This document shows, one piece after another, positions 62,300 through 64,000 of a stretch of DNA of 64,000 nt; position 1 is the first letter of the stretch; each line of letters starts with the position of its first letter. The DNA comes from Nannobrachium achirus (Eukaryota > Chordata > Actinopteri > Myctophiformes > Myctophidae). Location of the stretch: the NCBI GenBank assembly GCA_963921795.1, contig OY997649.1, positions 60,508,372-60,572,371 on the forward strand, in the 5' to 3' direction. A program made the translations under genes and the position numbers. The notes beneath the pieces are model-generated. The model was not told the DNA's origin, did no database searches, and saw only the letters and a program-made list of their open reading frames with translations.

Positions 62300-64000
62300 G
62301 CACGCACGCACACACACACACGCACAGACACATGCACACGAATCACTGATGTTATTCAGACAATCAGACAGTTGACCGTGCAGACGTGTGTGCTCTTCAT
62401 ATGTATAAGATTTGTTTTTGATTTTGTGTGGAAAAAAGAAAGAGAGAAAAAAAAGAGCATGCATTGTTGCAGGTATACATTCTTTTGTGTATACTTTTGT
62501 ATATTTCTGACTACATGTAATTTGCTCAAATAAAAGATAATAAAAAAGAAAACAGTTGACCGTGCAGACTTGCAGTGGTTCTCAACCACTGCAGGTGGTT
62601 TTTCAGGCCTCGGCCCACAAAATAATCATATTTCAACTGGGGGACCCCCCCCCCACCCTGACGAGCACTATGAGTTGAGGCATTACATTTTGTATAACAC
62701 GGTTCTATTGTGAAAATAGCGAGTCGTTGTGAGCATGTAGATCTGCTATTTTCACAATTTCTGGCTCTAATATTTGACAATTTGGCCAATGTTTCATTTG
62801 TAATTTTTTAGAGGTATTAAAAAGTCCTTAAATTGTCACTTTAGAAATGTACATATACCCTCTATACACTTATACGTTATGTCGGTTTGTTTACTGTTGA
62901 GTGAGAAAACAATGTTGCACATTAGGTTAATCATCTGGGGATAATTAAAATAATTTGGGGACCCCCCTGGGGCTCCCGACCCACAGGTTGAGAACCACTG
63001 TAGTAATGAACCAAACCCTGGTGTCTCATGTGCTGCACTTACAGCATACATGGGCAACTGGCGGCCCGGGGGCCACATGCGGCCCCCACCTTCACTAAAT
63101 GCGGCCCGCAGGTTAATATCAGAATGCTGATATATTATTGATTTCAGCTGTTACAATTCCAAACATGCAAACATGACCATTTTAATTACTTCAGTCTATC
63201 TTAGAAGCTAAATGACTAGTATAGTAGTACTAAAATGTATTTTTTTCATATCCAACATATTTGTATTTAGGTTCATAAAGTTAACATGAGTATAACTAAA
63301 TGCATTTGAAATTAAATACAATTGTACATTTCAGGATTCCAATTAAAAAATAACAAAAAGTTATTCATGTTTCCAATTCAAAAGAAGCAAAAATAGCAGA
63401 TCTACAAGCTCAAAACGCGTCGCAGTGCGACGCGTTCTGAGCTTGTAGATCTTCTATTTTTGCTTCTAAGGAGGGCCACAATGCAAAATGCATTGTGGCC
63501 CTCTGGAGTGAAGGTGAAAATATAGTGGCCCTCGCCATCATCAAAGTTGCCCACCCCTGACTTACAGTGTCCACATCCAGCACCACCCCGTGCAGGCCAA
63601 AGGTCTTCAACATGCCCCGGATGGCAAACTTGGGCAGGGCCGTTCCCCCCGTAGTGGTGTTGGTGTTGTTGCTGTCCGGGCAGCGGATCACCACAGTCAA
63701 GCCTGGGCAAAAACACATCGCAAGTCAGATCCCTCGTTTGGCCAATTCAAAAACATCTCCTTAGTATAAGGATGCACCTCCAACAGTCTAAAATTGTCGC
63801 TTCCAATGTGCAAACAAGTTTCTATTATTATTACTTTTCTTTTGACCTGCCGTTCCCATTTTGGACATAATCTTTGTAGGCAAAGATCTCTTTTCATGAG
63901 GTTCATTAATACAGAGCTGTGGGTGAAAGATACCTTTTCGGACTTTATCGATGGTAAACTTGTTGGCCTCGTCCTTGATGTCCTCTATGGTAGGCAGGTA
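18707..64000 (-). CDS. hectd4: HECT-type E3 ubiquitin ligase HECTD4, C-terminal 1,722 aa (5' part outside window)
   Basis: Giant ligase that receives ubiquitin on a HECT cysteine and passes it to substrates. I assembled 26 exons, listed separately. All have GT-AG junctions and matching phases, totalling 5,169 nt. The human protein is about 3,996 aa, so roughly 43 percent is here. The HECT domain covers about residues 1,340-1,722 of this fragment. It includes GSFRHFLWQVCKELQ, the LLHFLGQLLGIAIRADVPL helix, MTGEDVELCQRG, EELCKFIKFACNQERIPF, and the catalytic Cys in RVETCMFMVKLPQYSS (codon 18,806-18,808), 32 residues before the end. Upstream are Ser-, Ala- and Lys-rich linkers. A KLHDC3-like retrogene sits in one intron. 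Several exon edges are tandemly duplicated. Assignment to hectd4 rather than another large HECT gene rests on remembered C-terminal similarity. Confidence 0.9.
19201..19262. repeat. Variant hairpin module
   Basis: TTTACAAGCTCACAACGGGC pairs imperfectly with GCGACGTGAGCTTGTATG. It is followed by (TGAA)n at 19,259-19,277. It belongs to the hairpin family but lacks the AATAGCAGA outer arm. Confidence 0.5.
19498..19521. repeat. (GA)n microsatellite
   Basis: Perfect GA run within the last hectd4 intron. Confidence 0.85.
20202..20461. mobile_element. Near-perfect 260-bp palindrome
   Basis: The arms run from AATTCCAAAAAGGTAGCAC to its exact inverse, and the centre is CAGAGCATGCTCTG near 20,332. 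The left arm carries 14 extra bases (CGGCTAAGAGCCTT) that the right arm lacks. A diverged single-arm relative is at 26,600-26,790. It reads as a foldback made from a known fish repeat containing 'gagccttcgtcaga'. Confidence 0.8.
22255..22569. mobile_element. GTGGGGAC element framed by CA repeats
   Basis: Inverted ends TTGCTACTTTGTGGGGAC (22,286 on) and GTCCCCACAAAGTAGCAA (to 22,481) enclose a telomere-like AACCCTAACCCTAACCC tract at 22,351-22,382. (CA)n runs flank both sides (22,255-22,279 and 22,489-22,569, the latter with CACG units). It is a common type of microsatellite-associated fish repeat. Confidence 0.6.
22806..22971. mobile_element. Truncated family A MITE with hairpin
   Basis: The left end is lost into a (TA)n run. 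The right end CCCGACAGTGACGA is followed by TA. The central hairpin is AGCAGATCTACAAGCACACA, with apex GCCTTGCATCGCGAGGC. It sits in the same host position (before TTTTAGTGATTATGTTGCGA) as the 43,741 copy. Confidence 0.65.
22972..23190. mobile_element. Half of a CAGGGGTTTTCAAAG-type MITE
   Basis: Matches the right half of the element at 50,268-50,560, ending 'acccactttgaaaacccctg'. It adjoins the family A insert and runs to 28 bp short of the duplicated hectd4 donor. Confidence 0.6.
23216..23339 (-). repeat. 62-bp tandem duplication of a hectd4 exon end and donor
   Basis: The block ending exon 25, including AAGATCGCCCC and the donor GTAAG, occurs twice (offset 62 bp). Donor 1 is at 23,280/23,281 and donor 2 at 23,218/23,219. 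Use of donor 2 adds KTPPTSPPTP and a stop, removing the catalytic exon. Confidence 0.9.
23281..23503 (-). CDS. hectd4: hectd4 exon, HECT C-lobe hinge region
   Basis: 223 nt, ends phase 1. Acceptor CTCCCGACAG. It encodes AHTMYQVGLMETDQHIEFFW, then FTQEELCKFIKFACNQERIP and MKIAPPDGAAG. Donor CCGCAG then GTAAGA. A second copy of the donor lies 62 bp downstream. Confidence 0.95.
23555..23800. mobile_element. Hairpin-bearing MITE fragment
   Basis: 'aaaaatagcagatagacaaa' to 'tagatctgctatttttgaaa' (23,617-23,690) forms a hairpin with apex GCGCCACCGAGTGCCG. It is followed by two 'gacccgattctataag' repeats shared with 25.9, 27.7, 29.9 and 46.3 kb. Confidence 0.55.
24082..24277 (-). CDS. hectd4: hectd4 exon, HECT mid region
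   Basis: 196 nt. Acceptor GTGTGTCAG directly after a (TG)n tract, donor CTCAAG then GTAAAC. It encodes WENKDVYARAVRGLRLRELQ, then AVRAGLGSIIPLQLLTMLSP and LRTCGLPYINLEFLK. Confidence 0.95.
24280..24334. repeat. (CA)n microsatellite at an acceptor
   Basis: CA/CG-rich dinucleotide tract. On the transcribed strand it is a UG repeat that ends right at the AG of the hectd4 exon. Confidence 0.85.
24510..24780 (+). mobile_element. tRNA-derived SINE
   Basis: It starts GGGCGACAGTGGCTCAGGGG. The A box TGGCTCAGGGG and B box AGTTCGATCCC are at tRNA-like spacing. It is followed by a body with 'gagcaacactctgaaccc'. There is no clear poly-A end. It shares a downstream block with 58,020-58,340. Confidence 0.65.
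24780..25000. mobile_element. Fish repeat with 'gtgccgttgac' end
   Basis: Shares 'cttactgtatttacagta' and 'atggatttgc' blocks, in inverse orientation, with 58,120-58,330, and partly with 55,190-55,510. Family unknown. Confidence 0.45.
25795..26346. mobile_element. Double-hairpin composite MITE
   Basis: It begins TTAACCCATTTAGGCC. The first hairpin at 25,838-25,912 has apex GCGGCACCGAGTGCCGC. An 'aatctggccagccatcgtca' spacer follows, then CAGTGGTTCTCAATCC and a second hairpin at 26,264-26,336. The same order recurs at 27,520-27,925 (cut), 29,730-30,300, 46,128-46,718 and 57,255-57,755. Confidence 0.65.
26382..26548 (-). CDS. hectd4: hectd4 exon, HECT N-lobe end
   Basis: 167 nt, ends phase 2. 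Acceptor TGACCGTCCAG, donor GTCAG then GTATGC. It encodes VVDEAELEALCAEISSQHHS and the CCTFTYFTMTGEDVELC motif. Confidence 0.93.
26846..27078. mobile_element. Family A MITE, shortened hairpin
   Basis: The left terminus TCGTTGTTGGCGGGTGGAAA follows TA. The right terminus is GCCCGACAGTGACAA. The centre is a short hairpin, ATAGCTGATCTACAAGCAGA. Confidence 0.65.
27180..27540. mobile_element. MITE of the 'aaggaccccc' type
   Basis: Same family as the element at 51-965, with 'agagaagatg' and 'ggaaccaaatggacc' blocks but a degraded palindrome. Confidence 0.5.
27520..27925. mobile_element. Composite hairpin MITE abutting a hectd4 donor
   Basis: Same order as 25,795-26,346, but broken after 'ccagaagcaaa', leaving only 36 bp between the transposon and the exon ending at 27,961. 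The hairpin is at 27,573-27,650. Confidence 0.6.
27961..28182 (-). CDS. hectd4: hectd4 exon, HECT N-lobe core
   Basis: 222 nt, phase 0 at both ends. Acceptor GCCCCACAG, donor GAGAAC then GTAAGA. It encodes GKYILTPCPISYTEEQLLHF, LGQLLGIAIRADVPLPLDLL and the LLTYNYVKKFEN end. Confidence 0.95.
28158..28282 (-). repeat. 63-bp tandem duplication of a hectd4 acceptor edge
   Basis: The acceptor CCCACAG plus exon start (GGTAAATACATCCTGAC) and intron side are repeated once, offset about 63 bp (second copy 28,220-28,282). The outer acceptor would give GKYILTPCPRW and a stop, so the inner one (28,183) must be used for an active enzyme. Confidence 0.9.
28284..28927. mobile_element. TTAA-flanked (piggyBac-like) MITE
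   Basis: It starts TTAACTCATTGATTGCC and ends CCATTTCAATGAGTTAA. TTAA targets and TTAACTCAT ends suggest a piggyBac-type non-autonomous element. Inside is a 182-bp unit in two tandem copies (28,531-28,712 and 28,713-28,894). Confidence 0.6.
28930..29220. mobile_element. Broken hairpin MITE
   Basis: CAGTGGTTCTCAAACTC-type element with the hairpin cut in its apex (29,168-29,218, left arm only). Confidence 0.5.
29299..29477. mobile_element. Family A MITE, half hairpin
   Basis: TA-flanked on both sides. Termini are TCGTCGTTGTCGGGTGGAAA and ACCCGACAACGACGA. The right hairpin arm is deleted. Confidence 0.7.
29730..30300. mobile_element. Double-hairpin composite MITE
   Basis: Same structure as 25,795-26,346. 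Hairpins are at 29,786-29,850 (short apex) and 30,180-30,250 (apex GCGGCACTCGGTGCCGC). It ends at AAATGGGTTAA. Confidence 0.65.
31240..31430. mobile_element. 'acttttactc' MITE fragment with left hairpin arm
   Basis: Contains 'tccactacatctc', 'cagccctatata' and GAAAATAGCCGATCTACAAG (31,402-31,421). The right arm is missing. The rest of 30,300-32,190 is intron with no gene seen. Confidence 0.45.
31902..31980. repeat. (AT)n microsatellite
   Basis: About 79 bp of nearly pure AT dinucleotide. The open frame across it is meaningless. Confidence 0.9.
32196..32299 (-). CDS. hectd4: hectd4 exon, HECT start region
   Basis: 104 nt. Acceptor TCTCCACAG, donor AACAAG then GTAAAC. It encodes GSFRHFLWQVCKELQSSALS and then LLLPCPSAAANRNK. 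Confidence 0.93.
32529..32614. repeat. Complete solitary hairpin module
   Basis: GTGAAAACAGCAGATCTACA to its inverse GTAGATCGGCTATTTTCAC, with apex ACGCCGCTTCGCGCCGCGT. No obvious transposon ends lie close by except 'ccagtggttcccaaacg' at 32,465, so it may be part of a degraded MITE. Confidence 0.7.
32807..32962 (-). CDS. hectd4: hectd4 exon before HECT core
   Basis: 156 nt. Acceptor CTGCACCGCAG, donor GGCACAA then GTCAGT. It encodes EIRSSENTYFCQAARQLACV, PSSQLCVKLASGGDPTYAFN and IRFTGEEVHGT. The phases fit only with this donor. Confidence 0.9.
32982..33066. repeat. (CA)n microsatellite next to an acceptor
   Basis: About 85 bp of CA. On the hectd4 sense strand it is a (TG)n tract starting 20 nt upstream of the acceptor at 32,963. 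Confidence 0.9.
33642..33761 (-). CDS. hectd4: hectd4 exon with duplicated acceptor
   Basis: 120 nt. Acceptor GTTTCCAG, donor GTAGGAG then GTCCGC. It encodes LVYYDTKVTVMNRVLNATVQ, RTADHAAPEITLDPLEIVG. Only the innermost acceptor keeps frame. Confidence 0.9.
33736..33893 (-). repeat. 58-bp unit, three tandem copies, carrying an acceptor
   Basis: Each unit has a short TG run, TTTCCAG or TTCCCAG, and the exon start GCCTGGTCTACTACGACACC. Unit starts are offset 58 bp (33,736, 33,794, 33,852). As 58 is not a multiple of three, use of outer acceptors shifts the frame. Confidence 0.92.
33899..34275. mobile_element. CAGGGGCGTCAC MITE fragment
   Basis: It starts CAGGGGCGTCACAAGG as at 11,338, carries the left hairpin arm 'gcagatatataagctcaca' and then parts of the 'gtccttgac' element. 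Confidence 0.5.
34585..35500 (-). repeat. 57-bp minisatellite of 16 units, each an exon end plus splice donor
   Basis: Sixteen near-identical 57-bp units encode QTHTYQNSIAALLCEAKG and then GTGAGC, a consensus 5' splice site. Donor positions fall every 57 bp from 35,446 down to 34,591. Units differ at a few sites (Q/R codon, GCC/GCT, TGT/TGC). 57 is divisible by three and no unit contains a stop, so any donor gives an in-frame hectd4 product. Confidence 0.95.
35446..35592 (-). CDS. hectd4: hectd4 exon with multi-donor 3' end
   Basis: Shortest form 147 nt. Acceptor CTCTTCATAG, first donor AAAG then GTGAGC at 35,445. It encodes VPVESLRLRFALLQSLNNTL, ESFFLPLVELRQTHTYQNS, IAALLCEAKG. With distal donors it may extend to 34,591, adding up to 15 copies of a 19-residue repeat. 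Which donor is used cannot be told from DNA. Confidence 0.88.
35655..35765. mobile_element. GTCGAC-rich repeat fragment
   Basis: 'aaaaagtcgacaagtc' and 'gtcgacttcattacacaag' blocks, shared with the larger copy at 56,641-57,060. Confidence 0.45.
35925..36160. mobile_element. 'cgatccgata' fish repeat
   Basis: Inverted 'gatccgattaccgatc' and 'gatatccgatatgaacatcg' blocks ending 'ggtggcatccctac', a common fish interspersed repeat type. Confidence 0.5.
36395..36585 (-). CDS. hectd4: hectd4 exon with duplicated acceptor
   Basis: 191 nt, ends phase 1. Acceptor GTGCTCCAG, donor CTCA then GTAAGC. It encodes CTCIDTRHAQKACRKWSLEM, DVALVQYINRLCRHLAITPA and HPHEVYLDPSDAADPRVASLL. Confidence 0.92.
36610..37291. 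mobile_element. CAGGGTTCCCAC hAT-type MITE splitting an acceptor array
   Basis: Starts CAGGTTTCCCACCC and ends GACCGTGGGAACCCTG, with TAGAGA-like sequence on both sides. Inside is a CAGTGGTTCTCAACC element with a 118-bp tandem duplication (36,790-36,906 and 36,907-37,025) and a full hairpin at 37,003-37,078. A second copy is at 58,484-59,031. Confidence 0.65.
37292..37556 (-). repeat. 40/31-bp minisatellite carrying an acceptor edge
   Basis: Seven units of 'gtctatgcaggtacacctgg' plus 'agcacagggagatagagagt', two of them in a 31-bp short form. They copy the acceptor (GTGCTCCAG) and first exon bases at 36,571-36,606, from which they are now separated by the MITE at 36,610-37,291. Confidence 0.9.
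37919..38290. mobile_element. CAGTGTTTCTCAACC MITE with hairpin
   Basis: Left end CAGTGTTTCTCAACC. The right end is eroded ('gcagaaaaaaggtc'). It contains a family A half and a hairpin at 38,037-38,108. It lies just 5' of the kelch retrogene. Confidence 0.65.
38509..39534 (+). CDS. KLHDC3-like kelch protein, intronless (retrogene)
   Basis: 341 aa, with clear similarity throughout to KLHDC3, a substrate receptor of CUL2-RING ubiquitin ligases that reads C-terminal degrons. KLHDC3 is normally split into many exons. This copy is intronless, as expected of a retrogene. Six kelch blades are visible (YSFGG, FIWGG, YVYGG, FVFGG, YIFVG, IINGG). The fifth has lost one Gly of the pair. Several short in-frame deletions are present. 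The C-terminal SLKTLCKLSVIHYGLD and LPHDIRWEL segments, the elongin-C and CUL2 boxes, are intact. The protein stops at TTNSN, short of the parent's tail. I chose the ATG at 38,509 because MFHWTIDLKGGP aligns with the parental start. It sits antisense in a hectd4 intron. Open frame suggests function or recent origin. Confidence 0.85.
   Translation: MFHWTIDLKGGPQTCYHAAVAVRHKLYSFGGTNNYLNKVHIFNTVSLRWRTLPPVTNGRGQGPFEVPSGGWGHTAALVEEIVFIWGGGPTYCNVLYAFDVDTHSWFKPNVSGSIPEAKIYHSACVLEKVMYVYGGTTQLTRWTNDMYKLDTSTMLWSLINTRGTTPPASHSHSATIIGTKMFVFGGRGRQGNLNLNTVFDTETNCWLNTLSAQLLTEERSFHSAFAYNGELYIFVGWNGKQCFNDLRKFSPETLSWKQVVPKGKGPCSMCAMVCCMVGGRIIINGGYKKADNSMSDDLYILDLSPSLKTLCKLSVIHYGLDESELPHDIRWELATMTTNSN
39596..39628. 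repeat. (CA)n microsatellite
   Basis: CACG then CA dinucleotide run shortly after the kelch retrogene stop codon. Confidence 0.85.
39947..39962. repeat. G homopolymer
   Basis: Sixteen G residues (C run on the hectd4 strand), 23 nt inside the intron after the exon ending at 39,985. Confidence 0.85.
39985..40108 (-). CDS. hectd4: hectd4 exon
   Basis: 124 nt, ends phase 2. Acceptor CTCTCAG, donor GAAAG then GTGAGA. It encodes PEEKYLTLDGFHKFAVDRAK and LDIRSVWRAILACGYDLHFE. Confidence 0.92.
40174..40370. mobile_element. Family A MITE
   Basis: TA precedes TCGTCACTGTTGGGCAGAAA. Ends ACCCGACAACGACGA. The hairpin at 40,275-40,332 has a short apex. Confidence 0.7.
40413..40846. mobile_element. Foldback element, arms about 200 bp
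   Basis: 'aggttcatattttaga' on the left is mirrored by 'tctaaaatatgaacct' on the right. Inner blocks such as 'tttagacacaataagcc' and 'ggcttattgtgtctaaa' also pair. Imperfect arms, AT-rich, no coding capacity. Confidence 0.7.
40847..43740. other. hectd4 intron body
   Basis: Intron sequence with short repeat pieces, including a partial hairpin at 41,966-42,012 (CTACAAGATCTCAATGCG and its mirror) and a (CA)n run at 43,053-43,125. The stretch 41,340-41,940 reads like diverged repeat, and I see no exon or gene in it. Confidence 0.45.
43053..43125. repeat. (CA)n microsatellite
   Basis: About 73 bp of uninterrupted CA. Confidence 0.9.
43558..44097. mobile_element. CAGGGGTTTTCAAAG MITE hosting a family A insert
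   Basis: Left end CAGGGGTTTTCAAAGTGG, right end AAAGTTTGGGAACCCCTG. An uninterrupted relative lies at 50,268-50,560 in the other orientation. The difference is the family A element at 43,741-43,980. Confidence 0.75.
43741..43980. mobile_element. Family A MITE with demonstrable TA target duplication
   Basis: Flanked by TA at 43,739-43,740 and 43,981-43,982. The empty-site relative at 50,370-50,400 has a single TA at this point. Termini TCGCCACTGTCGGGCAGAAA and CCTGACAATGACGA. Hairpin at 43,833-43,908. Confidence 0.85.
44640..45020. repeat. AT-rich 'attataatacactataat' repeats
   Basis: Irregular tandem copies of a TATAATACACTATAATAG motif in hectd4 intron sequence. Confidence 0.7.
45446..45777. 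mobile_element. Complete hAT-type MITE with perfect 8-bp TSD
   Basis: Ends CAGTGTTTCTCAACC and GGTTGAGAAACACTG. The octamer CTTTAGAC flanks both sides exactly. Its hairpin is reduced to 'gtgaaaacagccaatctac'. Confidence 0.9.
46128..46718. mobile_element. Double-hairpin composite MITE
   Basis: As at 25,795. Hairpins at 46,188-46,262 and 46,602-46,677. It ends 40 bp from the hectd4 exon at 46,758. Confidence 0.65.
46758..46861 (-). CDS. hectd4: hectd4 exon, Lys/Pro-rich linker
   Basis: 104 nt. Acceptor CTCTGCCAG, donor CTGAAG then GTAGGA. It encodes TALSEKKAVLKPKSPEKSRP and DEKDVEKSPAKKPE, a charged, probably disordered linker. Confidence 0.88.
47034..47285. mobile_element. Family A MITE
   Basis: Termini TCGTCACTGTCGGGCAGAAA and ACCCGACAACGACAA. 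Hairpin apex CGCCTCGCGGTGCGAGGCG. It runs into (AT)n at 47,286-47,318. Confidence 0.7.
47640..48325. mobile_element. TTAA-flanked element
   Basis: Starts TTAACTCTTTGCGTGCC and ends GGCACCAGATGAGTTAA. Contains 'aataaagccgaact' with 'ttcgggatcggcac' twice (48,046 and 48,284). Possibly piggyBac-like and non-autonomous. Confidence 0.5.
48701..48846 (-). CDS. hectd4: hectd4 exon, Lys-rich linker
   Basis: 146 nt, ends phase 2. Acceptor CCCTCCACAG, donor GTCAG then GTGAGT. It encodes ILRKYGTPKPNKNKYSKAGK and TKRPITKPPTKEKSVLNSV. Confidence 0.9.
49069..49275. mobile_element. Family A MITE, damaged hairpin
   Basis: TA on both sides. Termini TTGTTGTTGTCAGGTGGAAA and CCCGACAGTGACGA. Only the right half of the hairpin is left. 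Confidence 0.65.
49975..50252. repeat. Common fish repeat ('tatagcgcttttatccaaag')
   Basis: Recognisable teleost interspersed repeat: 'gcatttatatagcgctttta', 'ccaaagcgctttacag', 'acccattcacgcacacattc', 'ttgcccaaggacccttcgac' and a tRNA-like 'ggattcgaactgggaaccc' end. Confidence 0.7.
50268..50560. mobile_element. Uninterrupted MITE (empty site for family A)
   Basis: From 'ggggttcccaaacttttttg' to 'cactttgaaaacccctgg'. Same family as 43,558-44,097 but without the hairpin-bearing insert at its CCATATTTTAGCG position. Confidence 0.7.
50627..50850 (-). CDS. hectd4: hectd4 exon
   Basis: 224 nt. Acceptor CTAATCCAAG, donor ACACAG then GTATTA. It encodes DKLVPGARDILTDIFKSCVH, SEQMLSLTPAKPVKVSDIFL and NIRPPKKVLEDQLTQ. 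Confidence 0.92.
51040..51262. mobile_element. Hairpin MITE fragment
   Basis: Element fragment with a full hairpin at 51,140-51,222, ending in 'taatgcttaaagtgg'. It lies 70 bp from the next hectd4 exon. Confidence 0.5.
51333..51540 (-). CDS. hectd4: hectd4 exon
   Basis: 208 nt, ends phase 1. Acceptor GCGTTGCAG, donor ATCAGAG then GTCTTT. The donor is weak, but the phase match with the next exon supports it. It encodes VRSRAKVEKIRASLFNSSDL, EGEEELMELTNEEILTASSV and EDYFVDKSIR. Confidence 0.88.
51777..52052 (+). repeat. Two retroelement 3' tails, (CAAT)n-terminated
   Basis: 'aataaagtcttcaatcaatc' (51,880-51,905) and 'aataaagtatccaatgaatc' (52,030-52,050) are the 3' ends of two related copies, inverse to those at 1.1, 4.8 and 6.1 kb. 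Confidence 0.6.
52159..52881 (-). CDS. hectd4: Large hectd4 exon, Ser/Ala-rich linker
   Basis: 723 nt, 241 codons, phase 0 at both ends. Acceptor CTTCCCCCAG, donor ATCGAG then GTGGGT. It begins GLSVTSDAVTDACQALVGPT and LLVLSGIPTHLEEAVVRSAI (a folded, RRM-like start is possible). It then runs through a low-complexity stretch (SASASTSQTSICSSSQ, poly-Ala, SLGSLGSLGEPL) to IKGYAVIE. Confidence 0.93.
52905..53535. other. hectd4 intron, repeat-like
   Basis: Contains 'aatcgcaatcatttgacac', 'gtagatcggctatttcc' (half hairpin, 53,002-53,020) and AT-rich sequence. No exon seen. Confidence 0.4.
53540..54028. mobile_element. MITE with GGCGTCA ends
   Basis: CAGGGGCGTCAATTGGG to CTGAACTGACGCC, second and larger copy of 4,012-4,264. 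It stops 20 bp short of a hectd4 donor. Confidence 0.55.
54048..54419 (-). CDS. hectd4: hectd4 exon, Ser-run and basic region
   Basis: 372 nt, phase 0 at both ends. Acceptor CTACCACCAG, donor CCCCAG then GTAGGG. It encodes VCLAVAEVTLPLNVGVSAVG, an eight-Ser run, SKRKKVKMKRERAAAAVAAA and a conserved end (PEDMLWFHRGLTLLMILRHL). Confidence 0.92.
54804..55138 (-). CDS. hectd4: hectd4 exon, Gly-rich insert
   Basis: 335 nt. Acceptor CATTTCCAG, donor ATGGAG then GTGTGT. It encodes LLWTTDLAPSIKELSFHLLA, SSSIALLLNPCLAVLMALQT, a Gly/Ala/Ser stretch and TEQSRFSTYFHALME, which joins in phase 0 to VCLAVAEV. Confidence 0.92.
55190..55510. mobile_element. Fish repeat
   Basis: 'cttactttgaagggatgaa' to 'acgtgcacgccaacgtg'. 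Same family as 58,020-58,335. No genes. Confidence 0.45.
55578..55757 (-). CDS. hectd4: hectd4 exon
   Basis: 180 nt. Acceptor CATTTCAG, donor CTGCTAG then GTGGGT. It encodes VSPPPGAVMVLHSLPLEFPL, ALAFAEQLLTWKLSESNERS and VLLQVVELL. Confidence 0.93.
55822..56170. mobile_element. Broken hairpin MITEs
   Basis: Right hairpin arm at 55,848-55,885. Then a CAGTGGTTCTCAAAC element whose hairpin stops in the apex at about 56,165. Confidence 0.5.
56243..56448 (-). CDS. hectd4: hectd4 exon
   Basis: 206 nt. Acceptor GTGCTCATAG, donor AACTAG then GTGAGG. It encodes SSLYKAPWARVMVYGLGHKV, RRNGQLNLMEAMCYPLDASP and PSVIIPTDKVHIKL. Confidence 0.93.
56641..57060. mobile_element. GTCGAC-rich MITE
   Basis: 'aaaaagtcgacaagtcgact' at the left and 'ctgagtcgagtcgcc' near the right form inverted ends. 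AT-rich middle. Related to 35,655. Confidence 0.5.
57255..57755. mobile_element. Double-hairpin composite MITE
   Basis: Hairpins at 57,312-57,376 and 57,658-57,738 with the CAGTGGTTCTCAAACTC junction between them. It ends 12 bp from a hectd4 donor at 57,767. Confidence 0.65.
57767..57897 (-). CDS. hectd4: hectd4 exon
   Basis: 131 nt, ends phase 2. Acceptor ATCCGGCAG, donor CAAAGA then GTGAGT. It encodes NAPEQFTSEEFPVTESKVSM and DVSFPGAAFVIVSCKESTLG. Confidence 0.92.
58020..58340. mobile_element. Fish repeat, inverse of 24,780-25,000
   Basis: 'tgctatggaggagcttcac', 'actgtatttacagtatg' and 'catggtattaaccctttcat' blocks shared with two other copies in this gene. Confidence 0.5.
58484..59031. 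mobile_element. CAGGGTTCCCAC hAT-type MITE
   Basis: Ends CAGGGTTCCCACACATTTTT and CATGACCGTGGGAACCCTG. Nested CAGTGG element with hairpin at 58,743-58,810. Second copy of the element that splits the 36.6/37.3 kb acceptor array. Confidence 0.75.
59098..59303 (-). CDS. hectd4: hectd4 exon
   Basis: 206 nt. Acceptor CATCCTGCAG, donor CTGCAG then GTCAGC. It encodes GTLSSGSILLAQSVLHNLQG, REWLTVAITRALHQGEESLL and ELTKQICCFLQ. Confidence 0.93.
59342..59705. mobile_element. Complete hAT-type MITE with perfect 8-bp TSD
   Basis: Starts CAGTCTTTCTCAACC and ends GGTTGAGAAACACTG. CATTAAGC is exactly repeated on both flanks. Full hairpin at 59,506-59,585, apex CGCCTCGCACCGCGAGGCG. Confidence 0.9.
59745..60180. 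mobile_element. 'tttactcaagtac' MITE split by a foldback
   Basis: The element at both edges ('ggtgggaaaaagtac' and 'ggcatcaaaatgtactt') is interrupted at about 59,876-60,058. The insert has inverted arms GCACACTCATGAGACAAGGA and its complement. Confidence 0.6.
60754..60935 (-). CDS. hectd4: hectd4 exon
   Basis: 182 nt. Acceptor TTGTCTTCAG, donor CTACCCG then GTAAAC. It encodes ELLRCESALARLYCRAALLN, IYAPKSPHTFTRLFHIPAIR and DITLEHLQLLSNQLLAPPLP. Confidence 0.93.
61001..61397. mobile_element. hAT-type MITE with minimal hairpin
   Basis: Ends CAGTGGTTCTCAACC and GGTTGAGAAGCACTG. The hairpin has shrunk to AAAATAGCCGATCGGCTATTTT (61,126-61,147), the outer arms with no apex. Confidence 0.75.
61478..61858. 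mobile_element. 'acttttactcaagtac' MITE
   Basis: From 'aagtaaaagtgtcaatac' to 'agtaaattgactttacacca'. Hairpin nearly absent ('gaaaatagcagaaatg'). Confidence 0.5.
62077..62237 (-). CDS. hectd4: hectd4 exon
   Basis: 161 nt. Acceptor TGTGCCTCCAG after a long (TG)n tract, donor CACAG then GTAACG. It encodes VNELVQVETYLRSEGVLVRY, WYPIEMLERPPAGSRRTAAN and VSLDSSNIQIH. Confidence 0.93.
62244..62340. repeat. (CA)n/(CACG)n microsatellite at an acceptor
   Basis: About 97 bp of CA with CG and GA interruptions, starting 7 bp from the hectd4 exon. Confidence 0.9.
62573..62998. mobile_element. hAT-type MITE with hairpin
   Basis: CAGTGGTTCTCAACC to GGTTGAGAACCACTG. Hairpin remnant at 62,710-62,757. Same family as 61,001-61,397. 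Confidence 0.75.
63080..63480. repeat. Intronic region with complete hairpin module
   Basis: At 63,388-63,464: AAAAATAGCAGATCTACAAG, apex ACGCGTCGCAGTGCGACGCGT, then the mirror arm ending CTTCTATTTTTGC. The context 'gcggcccgcaggttaatatc' and 'gagggccacaatgcaaaatg' is a further, different host repeat. Confidence 0.6.
63566..63702 (-). CDS. hectd4: hectd4 exon
   Basis: 137 nt. Acceptor TTTTTGCCCAG, donor GACACT then GTAAGT. It encodes LTVVIRCPDSNNTNTTTGGT and ALPKFAIRGMLKTFGLHGVV. It ends phase 0. Confidence 0.93.
63934..64000 (-). CDS. hectd4: hectd4 exon, cut by window end
   Basis: 67 nt inside the window. It encodes YLPTIEDIKDEANKFTIDKV and RK, ends phase 1 at GAAAAG then GTATCT. The exon start lies outside. 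Confidence 0.9.

Noticed and set aside
62073-62464. Cys/Val-rich frames over CA repeats (also at 22.4, 24.1, 32.7 and 43.0 kb)
   Set aside because: Translation of (CA)n/(TG)n microsatellites.
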